From NCBI GenBank assembly GCA_030783905.1, contig JAQAHH010000009.1, positions 310,001 through 374,000 of the forward strand: a stretch of DNA of 64,000 nt, read 5' to 3'. Below the pieces are notes generated by a model. That model did no database searches. It was not told where the DNA came from and saw only the letters and a list, made by a program, of their open reading frames with translations. The stretch comes from Bisgaard Taxon 45. Its GTDB lineage: Bacteria > Pseudomonadota > Gammaproteobacteria > Enterobacterales > Pasteurellaceae. Below, one piece after another: positions 1-11,756 of the stretch. The position numbers and the translations under genes are program-made. The stretch's first letter is position 1, and every line of letters starts with the position of its first letter.

Positions 1-494
1 GGGCGATCGCATTAGCCCTAGCCACAGAATTGACGCCGTTAACACAAAAGTGCGGTATCAATTTAAGTATTTTGGGGGTGGATTGTATTGCTGAAGTTGT
101 CGCCTTAGCAAAAGCCAATGCCAAGCAAAATGGACTAAAGGTTAACTTTTTACAAAGTGCGTGGTTTGATTCACTTAAGTCAGAGAACACATTTGATTTG
201 ATTGTCAGTAATCCCCCTTACATTGATAAAAACGATCCACATCTGGCACAAGGCGATGTCCGTTTTGAGCCGTTATCGGCTTTAGTGGCAGCAGAAGAAG
301 GCTATGCCGATATCCGTCATATTATTGAGCAGGCGCCCTTATTTTTAAAACCGCAAGGGGCGTTATTACTTGAACATGGTTGGCAACAAGCTGAAAAAGT
401 GCGGGCGATTTTTGAAAAAAATGTATGGCATGATGTGATGACCTTTAAAGATTATAGTGGGAATGAAAGAGTAACCTTAGGTTGTTGGAGGTGA
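1..494 (+). CDS. prmC: PrmC, release factor glutamine methyltransferase (3' part)
   Basis: SAM-dependent N5-glutamine methyltransferase that modifies the GGQ motif of peptide-chain release factors. The 5' end lies outside the window: the reading frame is open from the first bases and begins inside the SAM-binding region (AIALALA, normally preceded by GTG). About 45 residues later comes the family's catalytic NPPY motif (SNPPYID), which binds the target glutamine. The protein runs to a normal C-terminus. A TTG at position 30 could be taken as a start, but the homologous sequence upstream shows the gene is longer. An uptake-signal core (48-56) lies in the coding sequence. The stop codon sits inside the ribosome-binding region of the next gene, so the two are probably co-transcribed. 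Confidence 0.93.
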   Translation, partial: AIALALATELTPLTQKCGINLSILGVDCIAEVVALAKANAKQNGLKVNFLQSAWFDSLKSENTFDLIVSNPPYIDKNDPHLAQGDVRFEPLSALVAAEEGYADIRHIIEQAPLFLKPQGALLLEHGWQQAEKVRAIFEKNVWHDVMTFKDYSGNERVTLGCWR

Positions 495-499
495 GTAAA

Positions 500-2162
<1,663 letters not shown>

Positions 2163-2190
2163 TTTATTTTAAAACGAAAATAACACATTT

Positions 2191-2228
2191 AAGCCCTGCA
2201 AGTTATATGCTAGGGCTTTTTATTTATT
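2191..2228 (+). terminator. Rho-independent terminator after kdsA
   Basis: AAGCCCT (2191-2197) pairs with AGGGCTT (2212-2218) around a 14-base loop and is followed by a T-rich tail. Confidence 0.8.
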
Positions 2229-2357
2229 GGACAATTTTGATCAAATCTCACCTATTTTTGAATGTATTTCAAAAAGTTATCATCTGCTAAATTTCTATTT
2301 GCTATCTGAAACTAAATTGGACAGAATAGCAACGATGATAATAAAAAGGAGTAAACG

Positions 2358-3308
2358 ATGTTGAAAATTGTTTTTTTAGATAGTACCGCGATACCAAAAC
2401 ATATTCCCATTCCTCGTCCAAGTTTTCCACATCAATGGGTTGAATATGAGCATACTGCACCAGATCAAGTGATAGCGCGTATGCAAGATGCACAAATTGT
2501 GGTAACGAGTAAAGTGGTTTTTAGCCGTGAAGTGATGCAACAATTACCGCAATTAAAATTAATTGCGATTACCGCAACAGGTACCAATAATGTGGATTTG
2601 GTTGCCGCGCAAGAATTAGGTATTACCGTGAAAAATGTGACAGGGTATTCATCCACGACTGTACCTGAACATGTGATTGGTCTGATTTATGCGCTCAAAC
2701 ACAGTATTATGAGCTGGTATCGCGATCAGTTATCAGCCAAATGGGCAGATAGTAAACAATTTTGTTACTTTGATTATCCGATTACAGATGTAAAAGGCTC
2801 AATCCTTGGCGTCGTCGGGAAAGGTTGCTTAGGTTCTGAAATTGGTCGATTAGCGACCGCACTTGGTATGCAGGTACTTTATGCGGAGCATAAAGGGGCG
2901 AAAACCTGTCGAGAAGGCTATACGCCTTTTGAAGAAGTGTTAGCACAAGCGGATATTTTGACACTACATTGTCCATTGACTGATACGACACAAAACTTGA
3001 TCAATCAAGACACTTTAGCCTTAATGAAAAAAGGCGCGTTTTTAATTAATACAGGTCGTGGTCCTTTAGTGGATGAACAAGCATTAGTTGCTGCATTAGA
3101 AAGTGGACATCTCGGTGGCGCCGCCGTTGACGTGTTAGTCAAAGAACCACCTGAAAAAGACAATCCTATCATTCAAGCGGCTACACGTTTACCTAATTTA
3201 ATTGTCACTCCGCATATCGCTTGGGCATCTGACAGTGCGGTCAGCATCTTAGTGAATAAGGTAAAACAAAATATTGAAGATTTTGTAAAAAATGAGCAGA
3301 TTGCCTAA
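2358..3308 (+). CDS. D-2-hydroxyacid dehydrogenase, HprA/glycerate dehydrogenase type
   Basis: NAD-dependent reductase of 2-keto acids; the closest family I recognise is hydroxypyruvate/glycerate dehydrogenase (the Haemophilus gene in this position). At 316 residues it is full length. The nucleotide-binding motif GVVGKGCLGSEIG lies near residue 151, and the catalytic triad Arg234 (NTGRGPLVDE), Glu263 (VKEPPE) and His286 (TPHIAWAS) is intact. Start ATG 2358 follows AAAGGAG. It is monocistronic, between the kdsA terminator and lolC. The exact substrate cannot be read from sequence. Confidence 0.88.
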   Translation: MLKIVFLDSTAIPKHIPIPRPSFPHQWVEYEHTAPDQVIARMQDAQIVVTSKVVFSREVMQQLPQLKLIAITATGTNNVDLVAAQELGITVKNVTGYSSTTVPEHVIGLIYALKHSIMSWYRDQLSAKWADSKQFCYFDYPITDVKGSILGVVGKGCLGSEIGRLATALGMQVLYAEHKGAKTCREGYTPFEEVLAQADILTLHCPLTDTTQNLINQDTLALMKKGAFLINTGRGPLVDEQALVAALESGHLGGAAVDVLVKEPPEKDNPIIQAATRLPNLIVTPHIAWASDSAVSILVNKVKQNIEDFVKNEQIA

Positions 3309-3315
3309 CTAAATC

Positions 3316-3372
3316 AAATATCGTGATGTTGTTGTATGTCGTTTATGCAATAATAGCACGATATTTTTTATG
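3316..3372 (+). terminator. Possible long-loop terminator after the dehydrogenase gene
   Basis: AAATATCGTG (3316-3325) pairs with CACGATATTT (3357-3366) around a 31-base loop, followed by TTTTA. It is weaker than the other terminators because the stem is AT-rich and the loop long. Confidence 0.45.
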
Positions 3373-3383
3373 GCTTAATTTGG

Positions 3384-4580
3384 ATGAAGATGAAATTTTC
3401 TGTTCCTTTATTTATTGCATTGCGGTATTGGCGGGCCAAAAGTGTGGATCGCTTTGGACGGCTTGTCAGTAATTTAGCAAGTATCGGTATTGTACTCGGT
3501 GTAATGGCATTAATTATTGTATTATCAGTAATGAATGGCTTAGAGCAACATCAAAAAGAACATGTTTTGGCAAATATTCCTCATGCTATTGTCATGCCAA
3601 CAACACAACGTATTACCTTAACAGATGAAATGTTAGCACTCCCTCCGTTTGTACAAAAAGCAGTGCCGATAAACCAAACACAGGTCATTTTACAGACGGC
3701 AGCAGGCGTGAGTGCCGGTCAAGCCATCGGGGTACAACAACCTTCTGACGATCCATTATTAATGACGATGTTGAGCCGTGATTTTGAACAAATTCTACCA
3801 TCAGGCGCCTTTAATTTAGTGATTGGGGCACAACTTGCACAGAAATTACAATTACATATTGGTGATAAAGTGCGCTTGATGATGACGGAAAACAGTCAAT
3901 ATACCCCTTTTGGTCGTATCCCAGTACAGCGTCTTTTTACGGTCAGTGATATCTATTATTCAGGAGATGATGCATCGAATTATCAAGTCTTTGCCCATTT
4001 ATCTGATCTTGGACGTTTAATGCGCATTCAACCTGAACAAGCACAAGGCTATCGTCTCTTCTTGCAAGATCCTTTCCAAATTACCGAACTTGCACAATAT
4101 TTTGAGCCACAATCGTGGCAACTGTACGACTGGCGCCAACAAAAAGGCGAATTTTTCCAAGCGGTGCGTATGGAAAAAAATATGATGGGCTTACTCATTA
4201 GTTTAATTATTGTTGTGGCGGTTTCTAATATTCTCACTTCACTTAGCCTGATGGTGGTGGATAAGCAAGGGGAAATCGCAATTTTACAAACACAAGGACT
4301 GAATAAGCATCAAGTGCGGTTGATTTTTATTTATCAAGGGTGTTTAGTTGGGTTTGTGGGTACTTTGATTGGCGCCATCTTAGGTGTGCTGGTGACCTTA
4401 AATTTAGATAGCTTAATAGGCTGGTTTAATGCCTCTACTATTTATTTGCCGACGGCATTTGATCCGTTCCAATTCCTAATTATTTTGTTTTTTTCTTTAT
4501 TATTATCCTTAATTTCAACAATTTATCCTGCTTATCGTGCAGCGCAAATTGAGCCGGCAGAAGCACTACGTTATGAATAA
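3384..4580 (+). CDS. lolC: Lipoprotein-releasing ABC exporter, permease LolC
   Basis: Inner-membrane subunit of LolCDE, which extracts outer-membrane lipoproteins from the inner membrane and hands them to LolA. The 398 residues show one N-terminal transmembrane helix (about 28-50), a large periplasmic domain and three C-terminal helices, the MacB/LolC topology. The conserved block [18 protein letters not shown] precedes helix 2, and the protein ends with the family signature PAEALRYE. A second ATG at 3390 fits the N-terminus of relatives as well as 3384. The lolD reading begins just after the stop codon. Confidence 0.95.
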   Translation: MKMKFSVPLFIALRYWRAKSVDRFGRLVSNLASIGIVLGVMALIIVLSVMNGLEQHQKEHVLANIPHAIVMPTTQRITLTDEMLALPPFVQKAVPINQTQVILQTAAGVSAGQAIGVQQPSDDPLLMTMLSRDFEQILPSGAFNLVIGAQLAQKLQLHIGDKVRLMMTENSQYTPFGRIPVQRLFTVSDIYYSGDDASNYQVFAHLSDLGRLMRIQPEQAQGYRLFLQDPFQITELAQYFEPQSWQLYDWRQQKGEFFQAVRMEKNMMGLLISLIIVVAVSNILTSLSLMVVDKQGEIAILQTQGLNKHQVRLIFIYQGCLVGFVGTLIGAILGVLVTLNLDSLIGWFNASTIYLPTAFDPFQFLIILFFSLLLSLISTIYPAYRAAQIEPAEALRYE

Positions 4581-4596
4581 GAAGGCAAGTTTGGAC

Positions 4597-5280
4597 ATGA
4601 AATCACATTTATTATATTGTCAGCATATTACAAAATGCTATCAAGAAGGGACACAACAGACTCTCGTTTTAAAAGACGTCTCTTTTTCCATGCAAGCCGG
4701 GGAGCTTGTCGCCATTGTGGGGAGTTCTGGGTCAGGAAAAAGTACCCTGTTACATATTTTGGGTGGACTTGATCAGCCAACAAATGGGGAAGTGTTCCTT
4801 CAAAATCAATCATTGCAGAAAATTAATGGCAATCAGCTCGCACAATTACGTAACCACTATTTAGGGTTTGTTTATCAATTTCATCATTTAATGGCGGATT
4901 TTAGTGCACTTGAAAATGTGATGATGCCAATGTTAATTGGTAAACAAAATAAATCAGAAGCACAAGCACGCGCGGAAAACATGTTAAAAGCAGTGGGATT
5001 GTCGCACCGTATTTCTCATCGTCCTTCAGCCCTTTCTGGTGGGGAACGCCAACGTGTTGCTATTGCTCGCTCATTAGTCAATAATCCAGCGCTAGTGTTA
5101 GCTGATGAACCGACTGGTAATTTGGATCGTAAAACCACGGAAAGTATTTTTGAGTTAATTAAGCAACTGAATCAAGAGCAAAATATTGCCTTTTTATTAG
5201 TTACACATGACTTGAGCTTGGCCGAAAAACTATCGCGTCGTTTAGTGATGCAAGATGGTGTATTACACGAGGAATATTAA
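4597..5280 (+). CDS. lolD: Lipoprotein-releasing ABC exporter, ATPase LolD
   Basis: ATPase of LolCDE. The 227 residues hold Walker [10 protein letters not shown] (about 42-50), the LolD-typical [10 protein letters not shown] block, the ABC signature [14 protein letters not shown] and Walker B LVLADEP followed by TGNLD. I chose ATG 4597, preceded by AGAAGG, because relatives start at this point just before the LLxCxxIxKxYQEG block. Upstream in-frame ATGs (4537, 4573) lie inside or over the end of lolC. Its stop codon is directly followed by the lolE ATG. Confidence 0.96.
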   Translation: MKSHLLYCQHITKCYQEGTQQTLVLKDVSFSMQAGELVAIVGSSGSGKSTLLHILGGLDQPTNGEVFLQNQSLQKINGNQLAQLRNHYLGFVYQFHHLMADFSALENVMMPMLIGKQNKSEAQARAENMLKAVGLSHRISHRPSALSGGERQRVAIARSLVNNPALVLADEPTGNLDRKTTESIFELIKQLNQEQNIAFLLVTHDLSLAEKLSRRLVMQDGVLHEEY

Positions 5281-6534
5281 ATGAATACACCGTTTTTTAT
5301 TAGCTGGCGTTACCAACGTAGCAAACAAAAAAATCGTTTAGTCTCGTTAATTTCTGCGTTTTCTAGTATTGGTATTGCACTGGGTGTGGCGGTGCTTATT
5401 TTGGGCTTGAGTGCCATGAATGGATTTGAACGTGAGTTAAATCAGCGTATTTTGGCCGTCGTGCCTCATGTTGACATTCTGGCTTACCCGAATGAAAACG
5501 GGACAACCCAAATTAAGCCTTGGGATACGTTAGTCAAGCGATTAGCACAGCATGAGCAAATTCAAGGTATATCGCCTTATGTGACATTTACCGCGTTAGT
5601 GGAAAATGGCACGAAACTTAAAGTAGTACAAGTTAAAGGGGTTGATAAGTTTGCACAAGATCAAGTGAGTGCGGTAGGGCAATTTGTATTAGATGCTGCT
5701 TGGCAGCGGTTTGATCAACAATCTGGCTTGATTTTAGGTTATGGTATTGCGCGTGATCTTGATGTGAAGGTTGGGGATTGGGTGAGCTTACTGATTTCCC
5801 CGCGCAATGAACAAAATCAATTAGCTCAGCCAATTCGTCATCGTATCCAAATTAGTGGCATTTTACGTTTGGAGGGGCAATTAGATCACAGTTATGCGTT
5901 ATTGCCAATTGCTCAAGCACAGCACTTATTAGGAATGCATGATGACGAAGTGCATGGCGTGGAACTCAAACTCACACACCCGTTCCAAGTGCAATCCCTC
6001 GATTTTCCGATGTTAAGGGATTATCCTCAGCCACTGTATGCTCAACATTGGATTCATAAATTTGGCTATATGTATCGCGATATTCAATTAATTCGTACCG
6101 TCATGTATATCGCTATGGTATTAGTGATCGGGGTGGCGTGCTTTAATATTATTTCGACTTTGATTATGGCGGTGAAAGATAAGCAAGGTGATATTGCGAT
6201 TATGCGTACATTGGGCGCCAATAACCGCTTTATAAAACAAATTTTTATTTGGTATGGCTTGCAAGCCGGCATGAAAGGGTGTTTAATTGGCATTTTTTTA
6301 GGCATTATTTTGGCGTTAAACTTAACATCCATCATACAAGGTGTGGAATATTTGCTTGGACGTAAACTGTTGTCTGATGGCATTTATTTTGTGGATTTCC
6401 TACCAAGTGAATTACATTGGCAAGACATTTTGCTGGTATTCTGTTCGGCATTAATTTTGAGTTTACTGGCCAGTTTATACCCCGCAAATCGTGCCGCCAA
6501 ATTGCAACCTGCTCAGGTGTTGAGTCATTATTAG
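5281..6534 (+). CDS. lolE: Lipoprotein-releasing ABC exporter, permease LolE
   Basis: Second permease of LolCDE, paralogous to LolC. The 417 residues show the same plan: helix at about 25-48 (FSSIGIALGVAVLILGLSAM), a periplasmic domain, then three helices, ending in RAAKLQPAQVLSHY. The ATG immediately follows the lolD stop with no spacer, indicating translational coupling. The lolC-lolD-lolE order is that of enteric bacteria. Confidence 0.95.
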   Translation: MNTPFFISWRYQRSKQKNRLVSLISAFSSIGIALGVAVLILGLSAMNGFERELNQRILAVVPHVDILAYPNENGTTQIKPWDTLVKRLAQHEQIQGISPYVTFTALVENGTKLKVVQVKGVDKFAQDQVSAVGQFVLDAAWQRFDQQSGLILGYGIARDLDVKVGDWVSLLISPRNEQNQLAQPIRHRIQISGILRLEGQLDHSYALLPIAQAQHLLGMHDDEVHGVELKLTHPFQVQSLDFPMLRDYPQPLYAQHWIHKFGYMYRDIQLIRTVMYIAMVLVIGVACFNIISTLIMAVKDKQGDIAIMRTLGANNRFIKQIFIWYGLQAGMKGCLIGIFLGIILALNLTSIIQGVEYLLGRKLLSDGIYFVDFLPSELHWQDILLVFCSALILSLLASLYPANRAAKLQPAQVLSHY

Positions 6535-6550
6535 CTAAATTATTATCAAA

Positions 6551-6571
6551 AAACTAGTTTACTAGTGTGAT
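6551..6571 (+). promoter_or_regulatory. TrpR-like operator upstream of aroG
   Basis: AAACTAGTTTACTAGTGTGA closely resembles the enteric trp operator (core ACTAGTTAACTAGT): two CTAGT half-sites at the standard distance. It lies about 100 bases before the DAHP synthase start. Three related sites precede the trp units at 24.7, 28.1 and 30.6 kb. Confidence 0.8.
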
Positions 6572-6673
6572 TGTTTGGTGTTAGATTGGGCACATCTGCG
6601 ATGTGGATAAAATAACCTATTGAAAAATAAAGATTAAAAATGAACTATTTAATGAGAAGTAAGTGAGTGCAGT

Positions 6674-7759
6674 ATGACAGAATACAAAAATGAAATTTAT
6701 ATCGAAAATGATGACACCAGAATTGATAAAATTGAGCAAGTTTTACCGCCTGTGGCGTTATTAGAAAAATTTCCTGCTAGTGAGGTGGCGGTAGAAACCG
6801 TCAGACAAACACGTAAAAATGCACATAATATTATTCATCAAAAAGATGACCGTTTATTGGTTGTCATTGGACCTTGCTCAATTCATGATCCGGTTTCTGC
6901 GCTAGAGTACGCAAAACGGATTAAAGTCATGCGTGAAAAATACCATGACAGCCTTGAAATTGTTATGCGTGTCTATTTTGAAAAACCCCGTACTACTGTG
7001 GGCTGGAAAGGGTTAATTAATGATCCTTATCTTAATGGTACTTTCGAGCTTAATGAAGGATTACGTCTTGCACGTAAACTATTGTCCGATATTAATGATT
7101 TAGGGGTACCTGCCGCAGGTGAATTTTTAGATATGATTACCCCACAATACCTAGCTGATTTTATGAGCTGGGGGGCGATTGGTGCCAGAACGACCGAATC
7201 ACAAGTACACCGTGAGCTTGCCTCTGGCTTGTCTTGTGCTGTTGGTTTTAAAAATGGTACCAATGGTGGGGTGAGAATCGCGTTAGATGCGATTGGTGCG
7301 GCACAAGCGCCTCATTATTTTCTTTCCGTGACGAAATTTGGGCATTCTGCAATTGTCTCCACAAAAGGGAATGAAGACTGCCATATTATTTTACGCGGTG
7401 GTGATAAAGGTCCTAACTATTGTGCGGAGGATATTGCCACTATCTGTGCAGAGATTAAAAAAACAGGTCGTATTCCACATGTGATGGTCGATTTCAGTCA
7501 TGCAAACAGCTGTAAACAATTCAAAAAACAATTGGACGTTTGCGACAGTGTTTGTCAGCAAATTGCCACGGGCTCGACTCAAATTTTTGGTGTCATGGTA
7601 GAAAGTCATCTTGTTGAAGGGCGTCAAGAATTAGTTGAGGGCAAAGCGGTAACTTACGGACAAAGTATCACTGATGCTTGTATTGGTTGGGAAGACAGTG
7701 AAAAAGTCTTGGAATCGCTTTCAACTGCAGTGATTAAACGCCGAAATTTACAAAAATAA
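6674..7759 (+). CDS. aroG: 3-deoxy-7-phosphoheptulonate (DAHP) synthase, class I
   Basis: First enzyme of the shikimate pathway; condenses phosphoenolpyruvate and erythrose-4-phosphate. The 361 residues match the AroF/G/H family: VIGPCSIHDP near residue 64, EKPRTTVGWKGLINDP, AAGEFLDMITPQY, GARTTESQVHRELASGL and VMVDFSHANS. The name follows the Haemophilus gene in the same position. Feedback specificity (Phe, Tyr or Trp) is not certain from sequence; a TrpR-like operator upstream leaves room for a tryptophan-responsive role like that of E. coli AroH. ATG 6674 was chosen because it gives the full N-terminal extension of the family. Confidence 0.92.
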   Translation: MTEYKNEIYIENDDTRIDKIEQVLPPVALLEKFPASEVAVETVRQTRKNAHNIIHQKDDRLLVVIGPCSIHDPVSALEYAKRIKVMREKYHDSLEIVMRVYFEKPRTTVGWKGLINDPYLNGTFELNEGLRLARKLLSDINDLGVPAAGEFLDMITPQYLADFMSWGAIGARTTESQVHRELASGLSCAVGFKNGTNGGVRIALDAIGAAQAPHYFLSVTKFGHSAIVSTKGNEDCHIILRGGDKGPNYCAEDIATICAEIKKTGRIPHVMVDFSHANSCKQFKKQLDVCDSVCQQIATGSTQIFGVMVESHLVEGRQELVEGKAVTYGQSITDACIGWEDSEKVLESLSTAVIKRRNLQK

Positions 7760-7771
7760 ATTCAGATTAAC

Positions 7772-7801
7772 GCGTCAGCCAGTCTGGCGCTTTTTTATTT
7801 T
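7772..7801 (+). terminator. Rho-independent terminator after aroG
   Basis: GCGTCAG (7772-7778) pairs with CTGGCGC (7784-7790), loop CCAGT, followed by TTTTTTATTTT. Confidence 0.9.
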
Positions 7802-7905
7802 CCTTTCAATTACATTGTGTTATTCCTTTTCTAGCCTTCTTTTTGCTTTCACTTTGGGTTTATTCGCATAAATACCACTCGTTAATGATTTTCTAATTTC
7901 CTCAA

Positions 7906-7942
7906 AGCAAACGTTTGCCTTTCTAAATAAGCGGATTATAAT
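7906..7942 (+). promoter_or_regulatory. codBA promoter with PurR box
   Basis: The palindrome GCAAACGTTTGC (7907-7918) matches the core of the enteric PurR operator. It overlaps the -35 element TTGCCT (7915-7920), which stands 16 bases before a perfect -10 TATAAT (7937-7942). Repression of codBA by PurR is established in E. coli; conservation here is inferred from the site. Confidence 0.88.
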
Positions 7943-7980
7943 ACAGCGATTTTTTATTTTTTGACCAATAGGAATTAAAA

Positions 7981-9207
7981 ATGAGCTTAGATAATTTCAG
8001 TTTGAAACCGGTACCACAACATGAACGTAAAGGGGGAATTGCCCTGACATTTGTGATGCTCGGTTTAACCTTTTTTTCTGCCAGTATGTGGACCGGTGGC
8101 ACTTTAGGCACCTCATTAAACTATAACGATTTTTGGACGGCTATTTTGATTGGTAACTTAATGCTTGGGGTCTATACCGCTTGTTTAGGTTATATCGGTG
8201 CCAAAACAGGGTTAACCACCCATATTCTTGCACGCTATTCTTTTGGGATAAAAGGTTCGTGGTTACCGTCTTTATTGCTCGGTGGTACACAAGTCGGTTG
8301 GTTTGGGGTCGGGGTGGCAATGTTTGCGATTCCTGTCAATAAAGTGACTGGTATTGATGTGAATACCTTAATTATTGCCTCGGGCTTATTAATGACAATC
8401 ACTGTTTATTTTGGGATTTCTGCCCTGACCGTATTATCTGCCGTTGCGGTACCGGCAATTGCGGTTTTAGGTTCTTATTCTGTGTATTTAGCGATTACCG
8501 ATGCGGGCGGATTGGACGTGGTAAAAAGCATTATCCCTAAAGAACCGATGCCGCTCTCTATGGCGATTACACTCGTGGTGGGGTCTTTTATTAGTGCAGG
8601 GAGTTTAACGGCTGACTTTGTTCGTTTTGGTCGTGTTCCGAAACAAGCAATTATTATTAGTATGATTGCTTTCTTTTTAGGTAACTCGCTCATGTTTATT
8701 TTTGGTGCCGCAGGGGCGTCAGTAAAAGGCATGGCGGATATTTCTGATGTTATGGTGGCGCAAGGATTGATCCTACCCGCGATTATTGTATTAGGTTTAA
8801 ATATTTGGACAACTAACGATAACGCACTGTATGCATCAGGTTTAGGCTTTGCCAATATTACAGGGCTAAGTAGTCGTATTTTATCTATGGTGAATGGCGT
8901 GATTGGCACATTGTCTGCATTATGGCTATATAATAATTTTGTTGGCTGGCTCACTTTCTTATCTTCAGCTATTCCACCAGTGGGCGGCGTTATTATTGCG
9001 GATTACTTGTTACGTCGTCAATCTTACCAAGATTTTGACCAAGCAAAATTTGTGACAATTAATTGGACCGCGATTATTGCCGTTGCGATTGGGGTCGCTT
9101 GTGGTAAATATTTACCTGGTATTATTCCTGTCAATGCGGTATTAGGTGGGGCGCTTTCTTATCTTATTCTCAATCCATTTTGTGCAAAAATCTTGGCAAC
9201 CAAATAG
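7981..9207 (+). CDS. codB: Cytosine permease CodB
   Basis: Cytosine:cation symporter of the nucleobase-cation-symport-1 family. The 408 residues are strongly hydrophobic with about 12 predicted membrane helices; early family blocks are FFSASMWTGGTLGTSLNYNDF and ARYSFGIKGSWLPSLLLGGTQVGWFGVG (first 20 and following residues respectively). ATG 7981 follows a weak AGGAA. It is the first gene of codBA, 9 bases from codA, behind the PurR box. Confidence 0.95.
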   Translation: MSLDNFSLKPVPQHERKGGIALTFVMLGLTFFSASMWTGGTLGTSLNYNDFWTAILIGNLMLGVYTACLGYIGAKTGLTTHILARYSFGIKGSWLPSLLLGGTQVGWFGVGVAMFAIPVNKVTGIDVNTLIIASGLLMTITVYFGISALTVLSAVAVPAIAVLGSYSVYLAITDAGGLDVVKSIIPKEPMPLSMAITLVVGSFISAGSLTADFVRFGRVPKQAIIISMIAFFLGNSLMFIFGAAGASVKGMADISDVMVAQGLILPAIIVLGLNIWTTNDNALYASGLGFANITGLSSRILSMVNGVIGTLSALWLYNNFVGWLTFLSSAIPPVGGVIIADYLLRRQSYQDFDQAKFVTINWTAIIAVAIGVACGKYLPGIIPVNAVLGGALSYLILNPFCAKILATK

Positions 9208-9216
9208 GAGTGCATC

Positions 9217-10479
9217 ATGTTAATTAAAAACGTTCACCTAGCAGATCGAGAAGGACTTTGGCAAATTTTGATTGCGGACCAAAAAATAGTGAAAATTTGC
9301 GCCAATGATGAGCAGATAGACGATGAAAATGAGATTATCGATGCGGAAAAGGGCATCGCTTATCCACCTTTTGTTGAACCCCATATTCATTTAGACGCAA
9401 CACAAACCGCAGGGCAGCCCAATTGGAATCAGTCCGGCACCCTGTTTGAAGGGATTGAACGTTGGGCAGAGCGTAAGTCCTTATTAAGTCATGAAGATGT
9501 CAAAGCCCGCGCATGGAAAACCTTAAAATGGCAAATTGCAAATGGGGTGCAATATGTGCGTACGCATGTGGATGTCTCTGATCCCACATTAACGGCACTG
9601 AAAGCCATGCTTGAGGTGAAAAAAGAAGTGGCACCTTGGGTTGATTTGCAAATTGTGGCTTTTCCACAGGAGGGCATTCTATCTTACCCTAATGGTGAAG
9701 CATTGCTTGATCAAGCAATGGCGATGGGGGCAGATGTTGTAGGGGGGATTCCACATTTTGAATTCACGCGCGAGTATGGGGTGGAGTCTATGCACATTGC
9801 CTTTAAAATTGCGCGTAAATATGGAAAACAGCTTGACATCCATTGTGATGAAATTGATGACGAACAGTCGCGTTTTGTGGAAACCGTGGCTGCTTTAGCT
9901 TTGAAATATGAAATGGGGGATAAGGTTACTGCGAGCCATACCACCGCAATGCACTCTTATAATGGAGCCTATGCATCACGGTTGTTCCGCTTGTTAAAAT
10001 TGTCTGGCATACATTTTGTGGCCAATCCACTGGTGAACATCCATTTGCAAGGGCGTTTTGATACTTATCCAAAACGGCGTGGTATTACCAGAGTGAAAGA
10101 AATGCTGAAAAATAACATCAACGTGTGTTTTGGACATGACGATGTGTTTGATCCTTGGTATCCATTAGGGACGGCCAATATGTTACAAGTTTTACATATG
10201 GGATTACATGTTTGTCAATTAATGGGTTACGGACAAATTAACGCAGGATTAAAATTAGTGACCGAAAATAGCGCAAAAGCATTAGGCTTGACCGATTATG
10301 GTATTCAGGTTGGGCATTCAGCGAACTTGATTATTTTACCTGCAAAAAATGGCTTTGATGCGGTAAGAAGACAAGTGCCAACACGTTATTCCATTCGTCA
10401 GGGTAAGATTATTGCGGAAACAAAATTGGCGGAAACACAAATTTATCTTGCGGAGCAAGAGCAAATTACTTACTGCTAG
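9217..10479 (+). CDS. codA: Cytosine deaminase CodA
   Basis: Metal-dependent amidohydrolase converting cytosine to uracil and ammonia for pyrimidine salvage. The 420 residues contain the metal ligand pair His56/His58 (EPHIHLD), HCDEIDDE in the middle with the metal ligand His and substrate-binding Glu, ASHTTAM, and the GHDD block ([10 protein letters not shown]) that supplies the catalytic Asp. AGGAG precedes the ATG. It shares the operon and presumed PurR control with codB, which supplies its substrate. Confidence 0.96.
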   Translation: MLIKNVHLADREGLWQILIADQKIVKICANDEQIDDENEIIDAEKGIAYPPFVEPHIHLDATQTAGQPNWNQSGTLFEGIERWAERKSLLSHEDVKARAWKTLKWQIANGVQYVRTHVDVSDPTLTALKAMLEVKKEVAPWVDLQIVAFPQEGILSYPNGEALLDQAMAMGADVVGGIPHFEFTREYGVESMHIAFKIARKYGKQLDIHCDEIDDEQSRFVETVAALALKYEMGDKVTASHTTAMHSYNGAYASRLFRLLKLSGIHFVANPLVNIHLQGRFDTYPKRRGITRVKEMLKNNINVCFGHDDVFDPWYPLGTANMLQVLHMGLHVCQLMGYGQINAGLKLVTENSAKALGLTDYGIQVGHSANLIILPAKNGFDAVRRQVPTRYSIRQGKIIAETKLAETQIYLAEQEQITYC

Positions 10480-10510
10480 TATGTGATGAAATGCCATAAA
10501 TAATCCATAA

Positions 10511-10547
10511 AAGTGCGGTCGAAAACTTCAAGATTTTCGACCGCACT
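10511..10547. terminator. Paired uptake-sequence hairpin between codA and ilvE
   Basis: AGTGCGGTCGAAAA (10512-10525) is repeated inverted at 10534-10547, a 14-bp stem built from two facing uptake-signal cores. Reading on the minus strand it is followed by TTTTATGG, so it suits termination of ilvE at least; codA may share it. Confidence 0.8.
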
Positions 10548-10566
10548 GATGTTGCTTGGCTAAAGG

Positions 10567-11589
10567 TTAGTTATCTACTTTAACAATCCAACCTTCAGGG
10601 GCTTCGATATCACCAAATTGGATACCCACTAATTCATTGTAGAGTTTTGTGGTAATTTCACCGACTTCCGTTTCAGAGTAGAACACATGGAAGTGGTCAC
10701 CATATTGAATACCACCAATCGGTGTGATGACAGCGGCTGTGCCACAAGCGCCTGCCTCTTTAAATTGATCTAATTGATCGATATACACATCACCTTCTTC
10801 TGTTTCTAACCCTAATCGCTCTTTGGCTAAATAGAGTAAAGAATATTTTGTAATACTTGGCAAAATAGAAGGTGAAAGTGGGGTGACAAATTTATTCGCT
10901 TTGGTAATCCCGAAGAAATTTGCGGAACCCACTTCTTCAATTTTGGTATGGGTGGTCGGGTCTAAATAAATACAGTCACCAAAGCCATTGTGCTTGGCTT
11001 CTTTGCCCGGGTAAAGACTGGCAGCGTAATTTCCGCCCACTTTTGCGGCACCAGTGCCTTGTGGGGCAGCACGATCATAATTCGATACTAAGAAATTGGT
11101 CGGTTTTAATCCGCCTTTAAAGTAAGCACCAACAGGGCAGCAGAAAATCGAGAAAATATATTCTGGCGCAGGATTAACGCCGACATTGTCACCTACGCCA
11201 ATCAAGAATGGACGTAAATAGAGGGTAGCACCCGTGCCATAAGGGGCAAGCCATGCTTGGTTAGCTTTGACTACTTGCTTACAGGCATCAATAAACATGT
11301 CTGTTGGGATTTCAGGCATCAATAAACGGCGACAACTGCGTTGCATACGTTCTGCATTTTGATCGGGGCGGAAAAGGTTAATGGAACCATCTTTGCAACG
11401 ATAAGCTTTTAACCCTTCAAAGCATTGTTGACCATAATGGAGTGCGGTGGAACCTTCACTAATATGCAGCACATTGTCTTGTGTTAGCTCGCCTTTTGAC
11501 CATTTCCCGTCTTTCCAATATGCAATGTAGCGATAATCCGTTTTGATATAGCCAAAGCCTAAATTTTTCCAATCAAGATCTTTTGTCAT
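10567..11589 (-). CDS. ilvE: Branched-chain amino acid aminotransferase
   Basis: PLP enzyme of fold type IV that makes leucine, isoleucine and valine from their keto acids. At 340 residues it belongs to the longer BCAT type (as in Haemophilus, Bacillus and eukaryotes) and not to the 309-residue enteric IlvE. The PLP lysine is Lys183 in [11 protein letters not shown], followed by the family block [13 protein letters not shown]. Start ATG at 11589 follows AAAGGAC. It is monocistronic and convergent with codBA. Confidence 0.93.
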   Translation of the reverse strand: MTKDLDWKNLGFGYIKTDYRYIAYWKDGKWSKGELTQDNVLHISEGSTALHYGQQCFEGLKAYRCKDGSINLFRPDQNAERMQRSCRRLLMPEIPTDMFIDACKQVVKANQAWLAPYGTGATLYLRPFLIGVGDNVGVNPAPEYIFSIFCCPVGAYFKGGLKPTNFLVSNYDRAAPQGTGAAKVGGNYAASLYPGKEAKHNGFGDCIYLDPTTHTKIEEVGSANFFGITKANKFVTPLSPSILPSITKYSLLYLAKERLGLETEEGDVYIDQLDQFKEAGACGTAAVITPIGGIQYGDHFHVFYSETEVGEITTKLYNELVGIQFGDIEAPEGWIVKVDN

Positions 11590-11756
11590 TATTATGTCCT
11601 TTTTATTGTGTTTGGTAATGTTTTTAATCTACACCATTCTTCATGGCTTGCAAGTCTTTATCTGAAAAAAGATAAAGATTAAAGAAAAAACAGAAACGCA
11701 AATATTTAATGGGAACACAAGCAATATGCGTGGGTCTATGCTAGAATCGAGCAGAT

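Noticed and set aside
8475-8954. 159-codon open frame antisense to codB
   Set aside because: It is the mirror of a hydrophobic membrane-protein gene; such long shadows are common and its own residue pattern fits no protein family.
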